Origin: Streptosporangiaceae bacterium
Lineage (GTDB): Bacteria > Actinomycetota > Actinomycetes > Streptosporangiales > Streptosporangiaceae
Direction of reading: 5' to 3'
NCBI GenBank assembly: GCA_019239975.1
Contig: JAFAZE010000159.1
Coordinates: 1 to 44,948 of the forward strand
Length of the DNA stretch: 44,948 nt
Shown: positions 7,467 through 15,298 of the stretch, piece by piece
Numbering within the stretch: position 1 is the stretch's first letter
How the letters are laid out: every line of letters begins with the position of its first letter
Notes under the pieces: generated by a model
The model's input: only the letters and a program-made list of their open reading frames with translations
Database searches by the model: none
What the model was told of the DNA's origin: nothing
Program-made: the position numbers and the translations under genes

Positions 7467-8638
7467 GTCGCCGGCACCACCACGTGCTGGCCGACGGCCA
7501 GCCCGGACCCGGACACCTGCACCAGCCCGGCGGCGTCGTCGAAGAGCCCGACCGAGACCGGGAGGAGGTGACGGGTGCCGCCCGCGCCGACCACCTCGAC
7601 GGCATAACTCCCTGACGGCTGGGCAAGCAGCGCGCCCACCGGCACCACCAGCGCGTCGCGCACGCTGGCGCTGGTGATCTCCACCGTCACAGGCGCCTGG
7701 TCCAGGCTCCCGGCCGCGCTCGCATTGGTGAGGGTGACGGTTACCGGAATCGTCGCCGAACCGCCCGACCCCGACGCGACCGTGCCCACCGAGGAGATCA
7801 CGCCCGGCGTGCTGGCCCCGCTCGGCAGCGAGACCGTCACCGCGTCACCCGGCTTCACCTCGGTTTGCTGGGACGCGTTCAGGCCGATCGTCACCACGTG
7901 CCGGGTGGAGGTCGCCGTCAGTACCGGCCCGGACGCCGGGTTGCCCAGGCTGCCCGTCACCGTGGCCACGCGAAGCGCCGATGGCTCGAACACCAGCGAG
8001 CCCAGCGTCAGCTTCCCCGACGGGCTGGAGATCCCCAGCGCGGACTGCAGCTGCTGCAGCCCGTACTTGGTGTCCCAGGAGAAGTAGTCCCAGCCCAGCG
8101 AGCTGATATCGAAGTAATCCGAATACCCCAGGGCCACCAGGTCGTGATTCAGCTGGGTCACGTCCGCGCCGGTCACTCCCTCCGACAGCGTCCGCCACGC
8201 CGGGACCGTGCCGTACATCAAGATCACTGGGCTGCCGTTGTCCACCCGGTACAGCACCTGCCCCTGGCTGATCCTCTGCCCCGCCGACGGCAGCCAGGTC
8301 AGCGTCCCGGCGCCCTTGCCGGTCACCGTGTACGACTCCGCGTACCCCAGCGTCCCGTTCACGGGCGTCTGAGAGCTCAGGTCCTGCCGGGCAACGGTGG
8401 CCGTCGCCGGCGGCGCAGGCCCGTTCCCCCCGCCCCCGGGCGAACCATGCGGCCGGAACACCAGCGCGTACCACGCGGCCACCCCGCCGGCCAGCACCAC
8501 CGCCAGCGACACTCCCGCGGCCGCCCAGCGACCCCGGCCCTGGCCACCCCGGCGGTGCTGCCGCGCGCCCGCGGCCTCGCCGTCGGTCGCGGCCCCTGCT
8601 TGCGCGGTCGCCGGGTCACGGGAGACGGTGTCGCTCAT
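7463..8638 (-). CDS. Membrane-anchored periplasmic-adaptor-like (HlyD/MacA family) protein with peptidoglycan-binding motif (module 1)
   Basis: A 391-residue protein: cytoplasmic N-terminus, membrane helix about 38-60, then an extracellular part with a lipoyl-like hairpin (SSQTPVNGTLGYAES), a segment resembling a peptidoglycan-binding helix bundle (GADVTQLNHDLVALGY), and C-terminal barrel domains ending DALVVPVGALLAQ ... GSGLAVGQHVVVP. It is the Gram-positive counterpart of MacA, predicted to link the permease to the cell wall. Start ATG 8638 is chosen because it overlaps the lipoprotein stop by 4 bases; the in-frame extension upstream only shadows the lipoprotein. Paralogue of 24623-25792. 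Confidence 0.88.
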   Translation of the reverse strand: MSDTVSRDPATAQAGAATDGEAAGARQHRRGGQGRGRWAAAGVSLAVVLAGGVAAWYALVFRPHGSPGGGGNGPAPPATATVARQDLSSQTPVNGTLGYAESYTVTGKGAGTLTWLPSAGQRISQGQVLYRVDNGSPVILMYGTVPAWRTLSEGVTGADVTQLNHDLVALGYSDYFDISSLGWDYFSWDTKYGLQQLQSALGISSPSGKLTLGSLVFEPSALRVATVTGSLGNPASGPVLTATSTRHVVTIGLNASQQTEVKPGDAVTVSLPSGASTPGVISSVGTVASGSGGSATIPVTVTLTNASAAGSLDQAPVTVEITSASVRDALVVPVGALLAQPSGSYAVEVVGAGGTRHLLPVSVGLFDDAAGLVQVSGSGLAVGQHVVVPAT

Positions 8639-9255
8639 GCTCCGCTCCCGGACGCGGTCTGGCCCCCCGGACCACCTTTGAGCCCGGACAGCAGCGACTG
8701 GCAGGCTCGCTGCGCGGCCTGGAACTGCGGTGACTGGAGATTCAGGCCGTTGCCGCCGATTGTCAGCCCCATCCCTCCGTTGCTGATGTGGGGGTCGGGG
8801 AAGTTCGGCACCCCGTGGGTGCGCATGCACTGGGAGAACTTCAGGGCCCGGTTCAGCGCCTGCTGCTGCTGAGCCGGGTTCATAACGCCGCCGTTGGGGA
8901 GCAGGTGGCGGCAGGCCTGCTGAGCCGCCTGCGTCTGGGAACCGCTGAGATCCACCTTCCCGCCCTGGCCCGGCTTCGAGTGCACGGCGAAGCCGACGCC
9001 GCCGTTGCCATTGGTGGTGGGATCGGGGAAGTCAGGAACGCCGTGCGATCGCATGCACTGCGCGAAGGCCAGCGCCTTCTGATAGCTGGTCGATCCTGGG
9101 CCGGAGGCGGGGGTGGATGAGCTGGGGGCGCCGCACGCCGCCGCCAGCAGGGCGATGCCTGCCGTGGCGGCCGCTGCGGCGGTACGCCGCGGCCACGTCG
9201 GCCGCGAGACCCGGGCCCGCAGGGCCCGGTTACCGCCGGTGTCGTCGTTCATCAT
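8635..9255 (-). CDS. Lipoprotein with two C-x3-H-G repeats, first gene of transport module 1
   Basis: A 206-residue precursor whose signal sequence ends in a lipobox (LLAAAC, Cys41 lipidated). The mature part has two copies of a unit: FAQCMRSHGVPDFPDP (Cys67, His71) ... QQACRHLL (Cys115), and FSQCMRTHGVPNFPDP (Cys143, His147) ... QRACQSLL (Cys185). I know no characterised function for this actinobacterial family. The paired Cys/His positions suggest disulfides or metal or ligand binding. AAGGA lies just before ATG 9255. It leads the adaptor-ATPase-permease operon and is divergent from the response regulator gene, so it may present substrate to the transporter or signal to the kinase. Role is inferred from context only. 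Confidence 0.85.
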   Translation of the reverse strand: MMNDDTGGNRALRARVSRPTWPRRTAAAAATAGIALLAAACGAPSSSTPASGPGSTSYQKALAFAQCMRSHGVPDFPDPTTNGNGGVGFAVHSKPGQGGKVDLSGSQTQAAQQACRHLLPNGGVMNPAQQQQALNRALKFSQCMRTHGVPNFPDPHISNGGMGLTIGGNGLNLQSPQFQAAQRACQSLLSGLKGGPGGQTASGSGA

Positions 9256-9380
9256 GCCGTCCTTGGGCGGTTGGACAATTGTGTTGATCGCGGCCCGGGC
9301 TGGGCGGCCGAGGGCCGCGAGGGGCCCGGCGCGGCCGTCCGGGCCGCGGGAGCCGTCGGGAGCAGTTCTACAAAATGCGT

Positions 9381-9421
9381 GGTGACACGGCGGTGACCGA
9401 AAGTGTCACCTGGCTGTCACC
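9381..9421. promoter_or_regulatory. Candidate response-regulator operator: interleaved GGTGAC/GTCACC repeats
   Basis: GGTGACAC (9381-9388) is matched by its reverse complement GTGTCACC (9403-9410). GGTGAC (9392-9397) and TGTCACC (9415-9421) repeat the same half-sites with about 11-base spacing on each side. It lies in the divergent region between the lipoprotein and the response regulator. Paired half-sites one helical turn apart are what OmpR-family dimers bind. Confidence 0.5.
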
Positions 9422-9437
9422 CGTCGCCTGGCATCCT

Positions 9438-9457
9438 GTGAACCGGGGTGAACCGGG
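9438..9457 (+). repeat. Perfect tandem 10-mer before the response regulator
   Basis: GTGAACCGGG occurs twice in a row (9438-9447 and 9448-9457) about 60 bases upstream of the response regulator start. The 10-base period would place both copies on one DNA face; possibly a second regulator site. Confidence 0.45.
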
Positions 9458-9519
9458 GTGGCCCGCGGCGGCGCCGCCGCCGGGCTGGCCCGAAACCGCT
9501 CTGGTTCCAGGAGCAGGCG

Positions 9520-10182
9520 ATGAGAGTTCTGGTGGCCGAAGACGACGAGGTTCTCGCCAGGGCGGTCGTCGCCGGGCTGCGCCGGGAAGGGATGGCCGTC
9601 GACGTGGTGTTCGACGGTGACGACGCCCTGGAGCGCCTGACGGTGAACCGCTACGACGTGGTCGTGCTGGACCGCGACCTGCCCGGAGTACTCGGTGACG
9701 ACATCTGCCGGGCCCTGGTGGCCGGCCGGTCGGCGAGCCGGATACTGATGCTCACCGCGGCGCGGTCGGTCAAGGACCGCGTGGAGGGCCTCGGGCTTGG
9801 CGCCGATGACTACCTGCCCAAGCCGTTCGACTTCGCCGAGCTGGTGGCCCGGATCCGGGCCCTGGGCCGCCGCGCCGCCGCCCCGCTGCCGGCCAGCTTC
9901 GAGTACGGCGACCTGATCATGGACCCCGCCCGACGGGTCGCGGTGCGCGCCGGGCGGCGCCTGCCGCTAACCCCCAAGGAGCTCGCGGTGCTGGAATGCC
10001 TGCTCGCCGCGGAGGGAAGACCTGTCCCGGCTGAGGAGCTGCTCGAACGGGTCTGGGACGAGGCCGCCGACCCGTTCACGACCACCGTGAAGACGACCAT
10101 CCGCCGGCTTCGGGCCAAGCTCGGGGACCCGCCGGTGATCGAAACCGTCCGCGAGAGCGGCTACCGCATCGGAGGCTCGTGA
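9520..10182 (+). CDS. OmpR/PhoB-family response regulator (module 1)
   Basis: A 220-residue regulator. The receiver has acidic pocket Asp8/Asp9, phospho-acceptor Asp51 (VVLDRDLPG), Thr79 and Lys101 (PKPF). The winged helix at about 128-220 carries PLTPKELAVLECLLAA, the RRLRAKLG recognition helix and the ESGYRIGG wing. Start ATG 9520 has AGGAG 7 bases upstream. It is divergent from the lipoprotein-transporter operon, which it presumably controls, and its stop overlaps the kinase start by one base. All phosphorylation residues are present, although its cognate kinase is broken. It may be driven by the paralogous kinase at 21827 or be inactive; this is inference. Confidence 0.93.
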   Translation: MRVLVAEDDEVLARAVVAGLRREGMAVDVVFDGDDALERLTVNRYDVVVLDRDLPGVLGDDICRALVAGRSASRILMLTAARSVKDRVEGLGLGADDYLPKPFDFAELVARIRALGRRAAAPLPASFEYGDLIMDPARRVAVRAGRRLPLTPKELAVLECLLAAEGRPVPAEELLERVWDEAADPFTTTVKTTIRRLRAKLGDPPVIETVRESGYRIGGS

Positions 10183-11058
10183 TGCGCACCCCGCGCCCGC
10201 GGCTCGCGTCAGCGCGCCTGCCGCGCCTGCCGCGCCGTACCGCCCGGCTGCGGCTCGCGGTCCTGTACGGCGGCCTGTTCGTGCTGTGCGGCGCGGCCCT
10301 GCTCGCCCTCACCTACCTGCTCGTCAGGCCGGGTGCTCCGCCCGCTGGCCACGATCACCGCCACCGCCCAGCGGATCTCCGCCAGCAGCCTGCACGAGCG
10401 CCTGGCCCTGCCGGGCCCCGACGACGAGCTGAAGGAGCTCGGCGACACCCTTGACGACCTGTTCGCCCGGCTGGAGGCCGCCTTCGAGGCGCAGCGGAAC
10501 TTCGTCGCCAACGCCTCGCACGAGCTGCGCACTCCGGTCACCCGGGAGCGAACCCTGCTGCAGGTCACTCGCGCCGACCCCGCCGCCACCGCCGGCACGT
10601 GGCGGGCCGTCAGCCGGGAACTGCTGGCCTCCAACGCCGAGCAGGAACGCCTCATCGAAGCCCTGCTCGCCCTCGCCAGCAGCGAGAGCGGCCTCGACCA
10701 CCGCGAGCCGGTGGATCTCGCAACCGTCACCAGGCACGTGCTCGCGGTACCCCGGCCGGGGGCCGGCGGCCTGGGGCTGCACATCGAGGCCGCCACCCGC
10801 CCCGCGGCCATCGACGGTGACCCTGTTCTGGCCGAACGGATGGTGACCAACCTGATCGACAACGCCGTGCGCCACAACGTCCCCGGCGGCCGTGTGGAGA
10901 TCATCCGGGCCATCGCCAGCGCGCACGGCGCCGCCATCACCGCGCAGGCACCGCCCGGCGGCGGCCTGGCCATCGACGCCACCTTCCCGCCCACCGCCCT
11001 GGCCGGCGACCGGGTACAGGGCAGAAGCAGCGGAGACACCACCGCTCGTTCGGGATGA
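10182..11058 (+). pseudogene. Sensor histidine kinase of module 1, two internal deletions and a frameshift
   Basis: It begins normally (ATG 10182, first membrane helix LRLAVLYGGLFVLCGAALLALTYLLV). At about 10325 it jumps, with a frameshift, into the HAMP start (RVLRPLATITATAQR), so the whole extracellular sensor and second membrane helix are gone. The H box is present (NASHELRTPVT) and the N box too (NLIDNAVRHN). Right after RVEI the sequence jumps to RAIASAHGA, skipping the G1/F/G2 boxes needed for ATP binding. By comparison the paralogue at 21827-23098 has all parts. Translation from the proper start ends at 10454. An internal GTG (10333) could make a soluble HAMP-DHp fragment without a working catalytic site. 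Confidence 0.88.
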
Positions 11059-11097
11059 TCTGAGGCGGGAAGCGGCGCGTGCCGGCCGCCTCCGCGG

Positions 11098-13101
11098 TCA
11101 CGGAAGCCGGGGATCGTCCTCGTCATGAACCGCCGGCTGGGCATCCCTGCTCGCCGCGGCGTCACCGGCGCCGGCCGGGGCCGCTGGGCCGGACGGGTCC
11201 ATGGCGGCGGGAGCGGCGGGGTTCCACACGTACATCGGGCCGGTGCTGGCGCCGGAGGGCGCGTCGGCGGCGCGCCAGTCCGGCAGGTCGGCGGGAACCG
11301 GTGCCGCGGCGAACCGGTCCGCGTCCCGCCACCTGGAAATCCCCTGCCCGCCGTCCTCCCACGGCGGGCGCAGGGCGTCCGTCGCCGGATTCGGGGCGCC
11401 GGGCGCGGGCAGCGGCCGCTGGCGCTGCGGCACCACCGGGAGCGGGAGAGGGCCGTCGGCGGGCATGGGCGCCGCCTCCCAGGGCGGGCTGCCCCCGTTC
11501 GGGTCCGCCCGCTTGCCCGCCCGGCCCGCGCCGCCCCGGGTGTTTGCCCTGGGAAGCCGGGCTATCTGCGGGCCACCCGCCGCGGACGGGGCTTGCTGGC
11601 CGAGGGGCAGCACTCTGGCGTGGGCGGTGGCGGCCTGGCCGTTGCTCACCCGCACCGACCGCCACGGGTCGGCCGCCCCCTGCTGCGCGGCGGCCTGCCG
11701 CTCCTTGCGGTTACTGCGCACCGCGTGCGATCCGCGCGGCGCGCCGCGGCCCCGCGCCGGGTGCCTGGCCAGCCCCGTGGCCTCCCCTTCCAGGCGCGCG
11801 GCGTTCCTGCGGCGGCGCCTGGACCGGCTCGTGAGCAGGGCGGCGAGCAGGGCGAGGATCAGGACGCCGACGCCGATCAGCGCGGCCTGCAGCACGGACA
11901 CCGCGCCGGCGCTTCCCTTCCGGGCGGACAGGCTCGTCGCGTGCGCAGGCGCGGCCGGCTGCTTGCGCGGCGCCGCGGTGTGCGTGGGCTGCGCGGGAAC
12001 CGGCCGCGGCGGGGCGGCGATGGCCGCGGCCGCCCGCAGCGCACGGCCCGCGTTCACCGTGCCGTATCCCGAGCCGGCCGGCCCGGGCGCCGCGCGCGCC
12101 GTGCCCGCCGTCGTGCTCTGCTCCAGCGCCCGCGTGACCTGGGCGACCGTCAGCCCGGGGAACCGGGACCGGATCAGGGCGGCCACGCCGGATGTCAGCG
12201 CGGCGGCCACGTCGGTCGTGCTGATGGAGGCGTAGCCGCCGGGCGGGGCCGCGACCGTCATGCCCACCCCGGGCGCGGTCAGCAGGACGTAGGGCCGTTT
12301 GCTCGTGAACGGCGCCGGGCCGCCGTTCCCGGCTATCGCCCCGACCGCTATCACGCCCGGGTACGCGGCCGGGAAATTGACGATCCCGGTTCCCTCCCCG
12401 TCGTCACCGGCGGGGGCCACGAGCAGCACGCCCTTGCCGAGCGCGTAACCGACCGCCGCCCGCTCGGCCGGGCTGCCGCCGGCCGCCGCGGCGTCTCGCT
12501 GCGGGAAGCCCAGCGTGCCCGGGTCGAGCGGCAGGTCGATCACCCGGGCGCCATGGCTCACCGCGTAGGTGATCCCGGACGCGATCGCGTCCGGAAGGCG
12601 CCGTGTCAGCGCCGCGTCCGAATTGAGCGGGTCGTTGTATTCGAGGGTCACCCGGAGGGACAGGATCTTCGCCTCCGGGGCGATGCCGGTGATGCCCGAG
12701 GCGCCGGGGGCCCCGCGTCCGTGCCCGGCGATGACGCCGGCGACCGCCGTGCCTTCCGAGCCCCAGAACGGGCCGCCGGCCGAACGGCCGGACATGCTGT
12801 AGTCGGGACCGGTGGCCACGTCCCCGGCGAGCCCGGGCTGACCGGTGTTCACGCCCGTGGACAGCACCGCCACCGTGACGCCGGAGCCGTAGGAGTACCG
12901 CCACGCCTGTGCCACGCCGAGGCTCGCCAGCCACCACTCCGCGCCGGCCGCGGTCGGCGCCGTGGGCGCGGCGGGTGCCGCGGGCGCAGCGGGAGCCGCG
13001 TCCGCGGTGGCCGCGAACGCGGGCAGCGCAAAAGCCGTCGTGACGGCGAGCGCCGTGATGAGCGGCGGCAATCGGATGCCGCGAAGCGATCGCTGAGACA
13101 C
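11098..13101 (-). CDS. Subtilisin (S8) fold, mycosin-like membrane protein lacking the catalytic triad (pseudoprotease)
   Basis: A 667-residue protein: signal peptide (1-35), Ala/Pro linker, S8 domain about 55-365, Pro-rich linker, membrane helix about 401-424, RRRRR stop, then a 240-residue Pro/Ala/Gly-rich cytoplasmic tail. The layout up to the helix matches mycosins. Every catalytic position is changed: VAVLSTGV has Ser81 for Asp, GSEGTAVAG has Glu116 for His, SISTTDVAAAL has Asp297 for the nucleophile Ser of GTSxAAP, and PAGDDGEG has Asp233 for the oxyanion Asn. The frame is intact and the fold-defining glycines remain, so this looks like a retained binding protein rather than a decaying enzyme. 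Start GTG 13101 has GGAGGAG 13 bases upstream. No ESX genes are in the window. Confidence 0.88.
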   Translation of the reverse strand: MSQRSLRGIRLPPLITALAVTTAFALPAFAATADAAPAAPAAPAAPTAPTAAGAEWWLASLGVAQAWRYSYGSGVTVAVLSTGVNTGQPGLAGDVATGPDYSMSGRSAGGPFWGSEGTAVAGVIAGHGRGAPGASGITGIAPEAKILSLRVTLEYNDPLNSDAALTRRLPDAIASGITYAVSHGARVIDLPLDPGTLGFPQRDAAAAGGSPAERAAVGYALGKGVLLVAPAGDDGEGTGIVNFPAAYPGVIAVGAIAGNGGPAPFTSKRPYVLLTAPGVGMTVAAPPGGYASISTTDVAAALTSGVAALIRSRFPGLTVAQVTRALEQSTTAGTARAAPGPAGSGYGTVNAGRALRAAAAIAAPPRPVPAQPTHTAAPRKQPAAPAHATSLSARKGSAGAVSVLQAALIGVGVLILALLAALLTSRSRRRRRNAARLEGEATGLARHPARGRGAPRGSHAVRSNRKERQAAAQQGAADPWRSVRVSNGQAATAHARVLPLGQQAPSAAGGPQIARLPRANTRGGAGRAGKRADPNGGSPPWEAAPMPADGPLPLPVVPQRQRPLPAPGAPNPATDALRPPWEDGGQGISRWRDADRFAAAPVPADLPDWRAADAPSGASTGPMYVWNPAAPAAMDPSGPAAPAGAGDAAASRDAQPAVHDEDDPRLP

Positions 13102-13275
13102 TTCGGTCAGATAACTCCTCCGGCGGGGGCATATCCGGATTCTGCCACTTCCCGGGCCATCCCGGCCGGTTTGCGTGTCTGGTGCGGCTCGCGGGACAGA
13201 CGGGAATGACAGCGTTGTTCCGATCGGTGTCGCTGCGATCCAATGCTGTCACGGAGTTCCCGCGAACGGAATGCC

Positions 13276-14091
13276 TTACCGGGGAACGACCCCGAGCCGT
13301 ACCCGCACGCCGGGCGGCAGCGCGAGCCGCTGGGCGGCGTTGCCGCCGTTGACCGCGAGCGAGACCAGCCCCGCGCTGTCGGCGTAGGCGACGAGCTCGC
13401 CGGGCGCGACCGCGCCGAAGGTGTCCCGGTAGGGCACGGTCAGCTGGCGGCGTCCCCACCGCACCACCACGGTGGCCCCGGCCAGCACGCCGATCCGGGT
13501 GGCGTCCGACCTGGTGATGGACAGCTGCACGTTGCCGAACCTGTCCACGGTCATCACCTCGCCCTCCGCCTCCCCGTCATGCACGCGGCTGACCGGTGAC
13601 GGCAGGGTCATCAGGTCGCGGACGTCCATCTCGTCGCCGGCGGAGGCCAAGCCGGTTCCGGTCGCCAGGCGCGCGGCCACCGGCATGAAGACGTCCCGTC
13701 CGTGGAACGTCGACGTCACCGTCGCGAGCCACAGCTCGCTGTTCGTCAGGCTGACCGCCCGCGAAGGGCCGCCGGCCGCCGCCACCGCCCACGACAGCAG
13801 CCCGTTGTCCGGGCCGACGAAGACCGAGTCGCCGGCCGCCACCGCGACGCCGCGGCGCGCCGTGCCCACGCCCGGGTCCACCACGGCGACGTGCACCGCG
13901 GGCGGCAGATAGGGCAGGGTCTGCGCGAGCACCGCCGCCCCGCGCCGCACGTCACCCGGCGGGATGAGATGGGTGATGTCGATGATGCGCGCGCTCGGCG
14001 CGATCCGCGCGCAGACTCCGTGGCACGCGGCCACGAAGCCGTCCTCCAGCCCGTAGTCGGTCAGGAACGTGAGACAGTCATAGGAGGCCAC
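13276..14091 (-). CDS. SAM hydrolase / hydroxide adenosyltransferase family protein (DUF62, chlorinase/fluorinase fold)
   Basis: A 271-residue member of the S-adenosyl-L-methionine hydroxide adenosyltransferase family. Signatures are FLTDYGLEDGFVAACHGV at the N-terminus, DITHLIPPGDVRRGA, the VVDPGVGT loop, FVGPDNGLLSWA, TFHGRDVFMPVAARL, and DRFGNVQLSI at the start of the C-terminal barrel. Family members split SAM into adenosine and methionine; halogenases of the fold keep the same scaffold but have a distinctive insertion that I do not see. Start GTG 14091 is chosen because homologues begin at SYDC; the in-frame upstream extension looks non-coding. The ribosome site is weak. Divergent from the DUF3263 gene. 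Confidence 0.87.
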   Translation of the reverse strand: MASYDCLTFLTDYGLEDGFVAACHGVCARIAPSARIIDITHLIPPGDVRRGAAVLAQTLPYLPPAVHVAVVDPGVGTARRGVAVAAGDSVFVGPDNGLLSWAVAAAGGPSRAVSLTNSELWLATVTSTFHGRDVFMPVAARLATGTGLASAGDEMDVRDLMTLPSPVSRVHDGEAEGEVMTVDRFGNVQLSITRSDATRIGVLAGATVVVRWGRRQLTVPYRDTFGAVAPGELVAYADSAGLVSLAVNGGNAAQRLALPPGVRVRLGVVPR

Positions 14092-14225
14092 GATCCGTGA
14101 GCGTACGTCGAACGCCCATGCCGGTACAGAGCGGCGGCGCAGAACGCCCGGCACGCCAGGCCGCTGCGCAGGGCGTTCACCAGTTATCCTGGCCGCAGGC
14201 GCAGGTAAGCCGGCTGGGAGTTCTC

Positions 14226-14474
14226 GTGGCTGCATTGTCAGAGCAGGACATGCGGATTCTCGCGTTCGAGCGGCGCTGGTGGCGGTCTTCCGGGGTGAAG
14301 GAGCAGTCCATCCAGGAGGTTCTCGGCCTCTCCGCCACCCGGTATTACCAGCTGCTCAACGAGCTGATCGACAGGCCGGAGGCGCTCCAGTTCGACCCTG
14401 CCCTGGTCAAGCGGCTGCGCACGCAGCGGGCGCGGCGGCAGCGGATGCGCTCGCCGCAGGCGGGTAACTGGTAG
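14226..14474 (+). CDS. DUF3263 small protein
   Basis: An 82-residue protein that matches DUF3263: LSEQDMRILAFERRWW at the N-terminus, then a helix-turn-helix-like KEQSIQEVLGLSATRYYQLL, then DRPEALQFDPALVKRLR. The middle resembles a DNA-binding helix pair, so a regulatory role is possible, but function is unknown. Start GTG 14226 has GGGAG 6 bases upstream; the longer frame from 14097 would overlap the divergent gene's start region. otsB begins 2 bases after its stop, so the two are probably one operon. I recall the same adjacency to trehalose genes in other actinobacteria. Confidence 0.85.
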   Translation: MAALSEQDMRILAFERRWWRSSGVKEQSIQEVLGLSATRYYQLLNELIDRPEALQFDPALVKRLRTQRARRQRMRSPQAGNW

Positions 14475-14476
14475 CC

Positions 14477-15298
14477 GTGATCCCTTGCAGCAAGACCCCG
14501 GAGGGTCAGGCGGGCCTCGACGCCCTGCTGCGTGACCCCGCGCACGCCCTGGTCGCCTCGGACTTCGACGGCACCCTCTCGCCCATCGTCGCCGACCCCC
14601 GGGCGGCCCGGGCCCAGCCGGGCGCCGAGCCGGCGCTCGCGCGGCTCGCCGCCGCGGTCGGCACGGTGGCGGTCATCACCGGCCGGCCCGCGGCCGAGGC
14701 CGTCGCGCTCGGCGGTTTCGCGGCCGTTCCCGGGCTCGTCGTCCTCGGCCATTACGGCGGCGAGCGCTGGGAGGACGGCCGGGTGACCGCCGCCCCGGTG
14801 CCGCCGGGAATCGGCGAAGCGCGCCGGGCGCTGCCCGGGCTGCTGGCGTCGGCCGGCGCCCCCGGCGGGACCTGGACGGAGGACAAGGGCTACGCGCTCG
14901 CCGTGCACACCCGCCGGGCGGCGGACCCCGAGGCCGCGCTCGCCCGGCTGCGCGAGCCGCTGGCCGGCCTGGCCGAGCGCACGTCCCTCGCCCTGGAACC
15001 GGGCAAGCTGGTGCTGGAGCTCCGGCCGCCGGGCACCGACAAGGGATCGGCGCTGATCTCGCTCACCCGCGAGCGCGCCGCGCGCTCCGTGCTGTTCTGC
15101 GGCGACGACCTCGGGGACCTGGCCGCCTTCGCCGCGGTACGGCGGCTGCGCGCCGGGGGCGTACCGGGCTGCGCGGCGGCCAGCGCGAGCGCCGAGTCGC
15201 CGCGGGTCGCCGACGCCGCCGACGTGGTGGCCGACGGCCCGGCGGGCATCGTGGCGCTGCTGGAAGCGATCGCCGCGGCTGTTATCCGAGAGCGCTGA
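14477..15298 (+). CDS. otsB: Trehalose-6-phosphate phosphatase
   Basis: A 273-residue HAD-superfamily enzyme that converts trehalose 6-phosphate to trehalose. Motif I is DFDGTLSPI (nucleophile Asp29, acid Asp31), motif II is in VAVITGRP, the cap contains LGHYGGER and WTEDKGYALAVHTR, motif III Lys is in GTDKGSALISL, and motif IV is CGDDLGD. Start is GTG 14477, two bases after the DUF3263 stop. It converges on otsA, and the two coding ends overlap by 17 bases (15282-15298), so the pathway genes face each other rather than forming one operon. Confidence 0.93.
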   Translation: MIPCSKTPEGQAGLDALLRDPAHALVASDFDGTLSPIVADPRAARAQPGAEPALARLAAAVGTVAVITGRPAAEAVALGGFAAVPGLVVLGHYGGERWEDGRVTAAPVPPGIGEARRALPGLLASAGAPGGTWTEDKGYALAVHTRRAADPEAALARLREPLAGLAERTSLALEPGKLVLELRPPGTDKGSALISLTRERAARSVLFCGDDLGDLAAFAAVRRLRAGGVPGCAAASASAESPRVADAADVVADGPAGIVALLEAIAAAVIRER

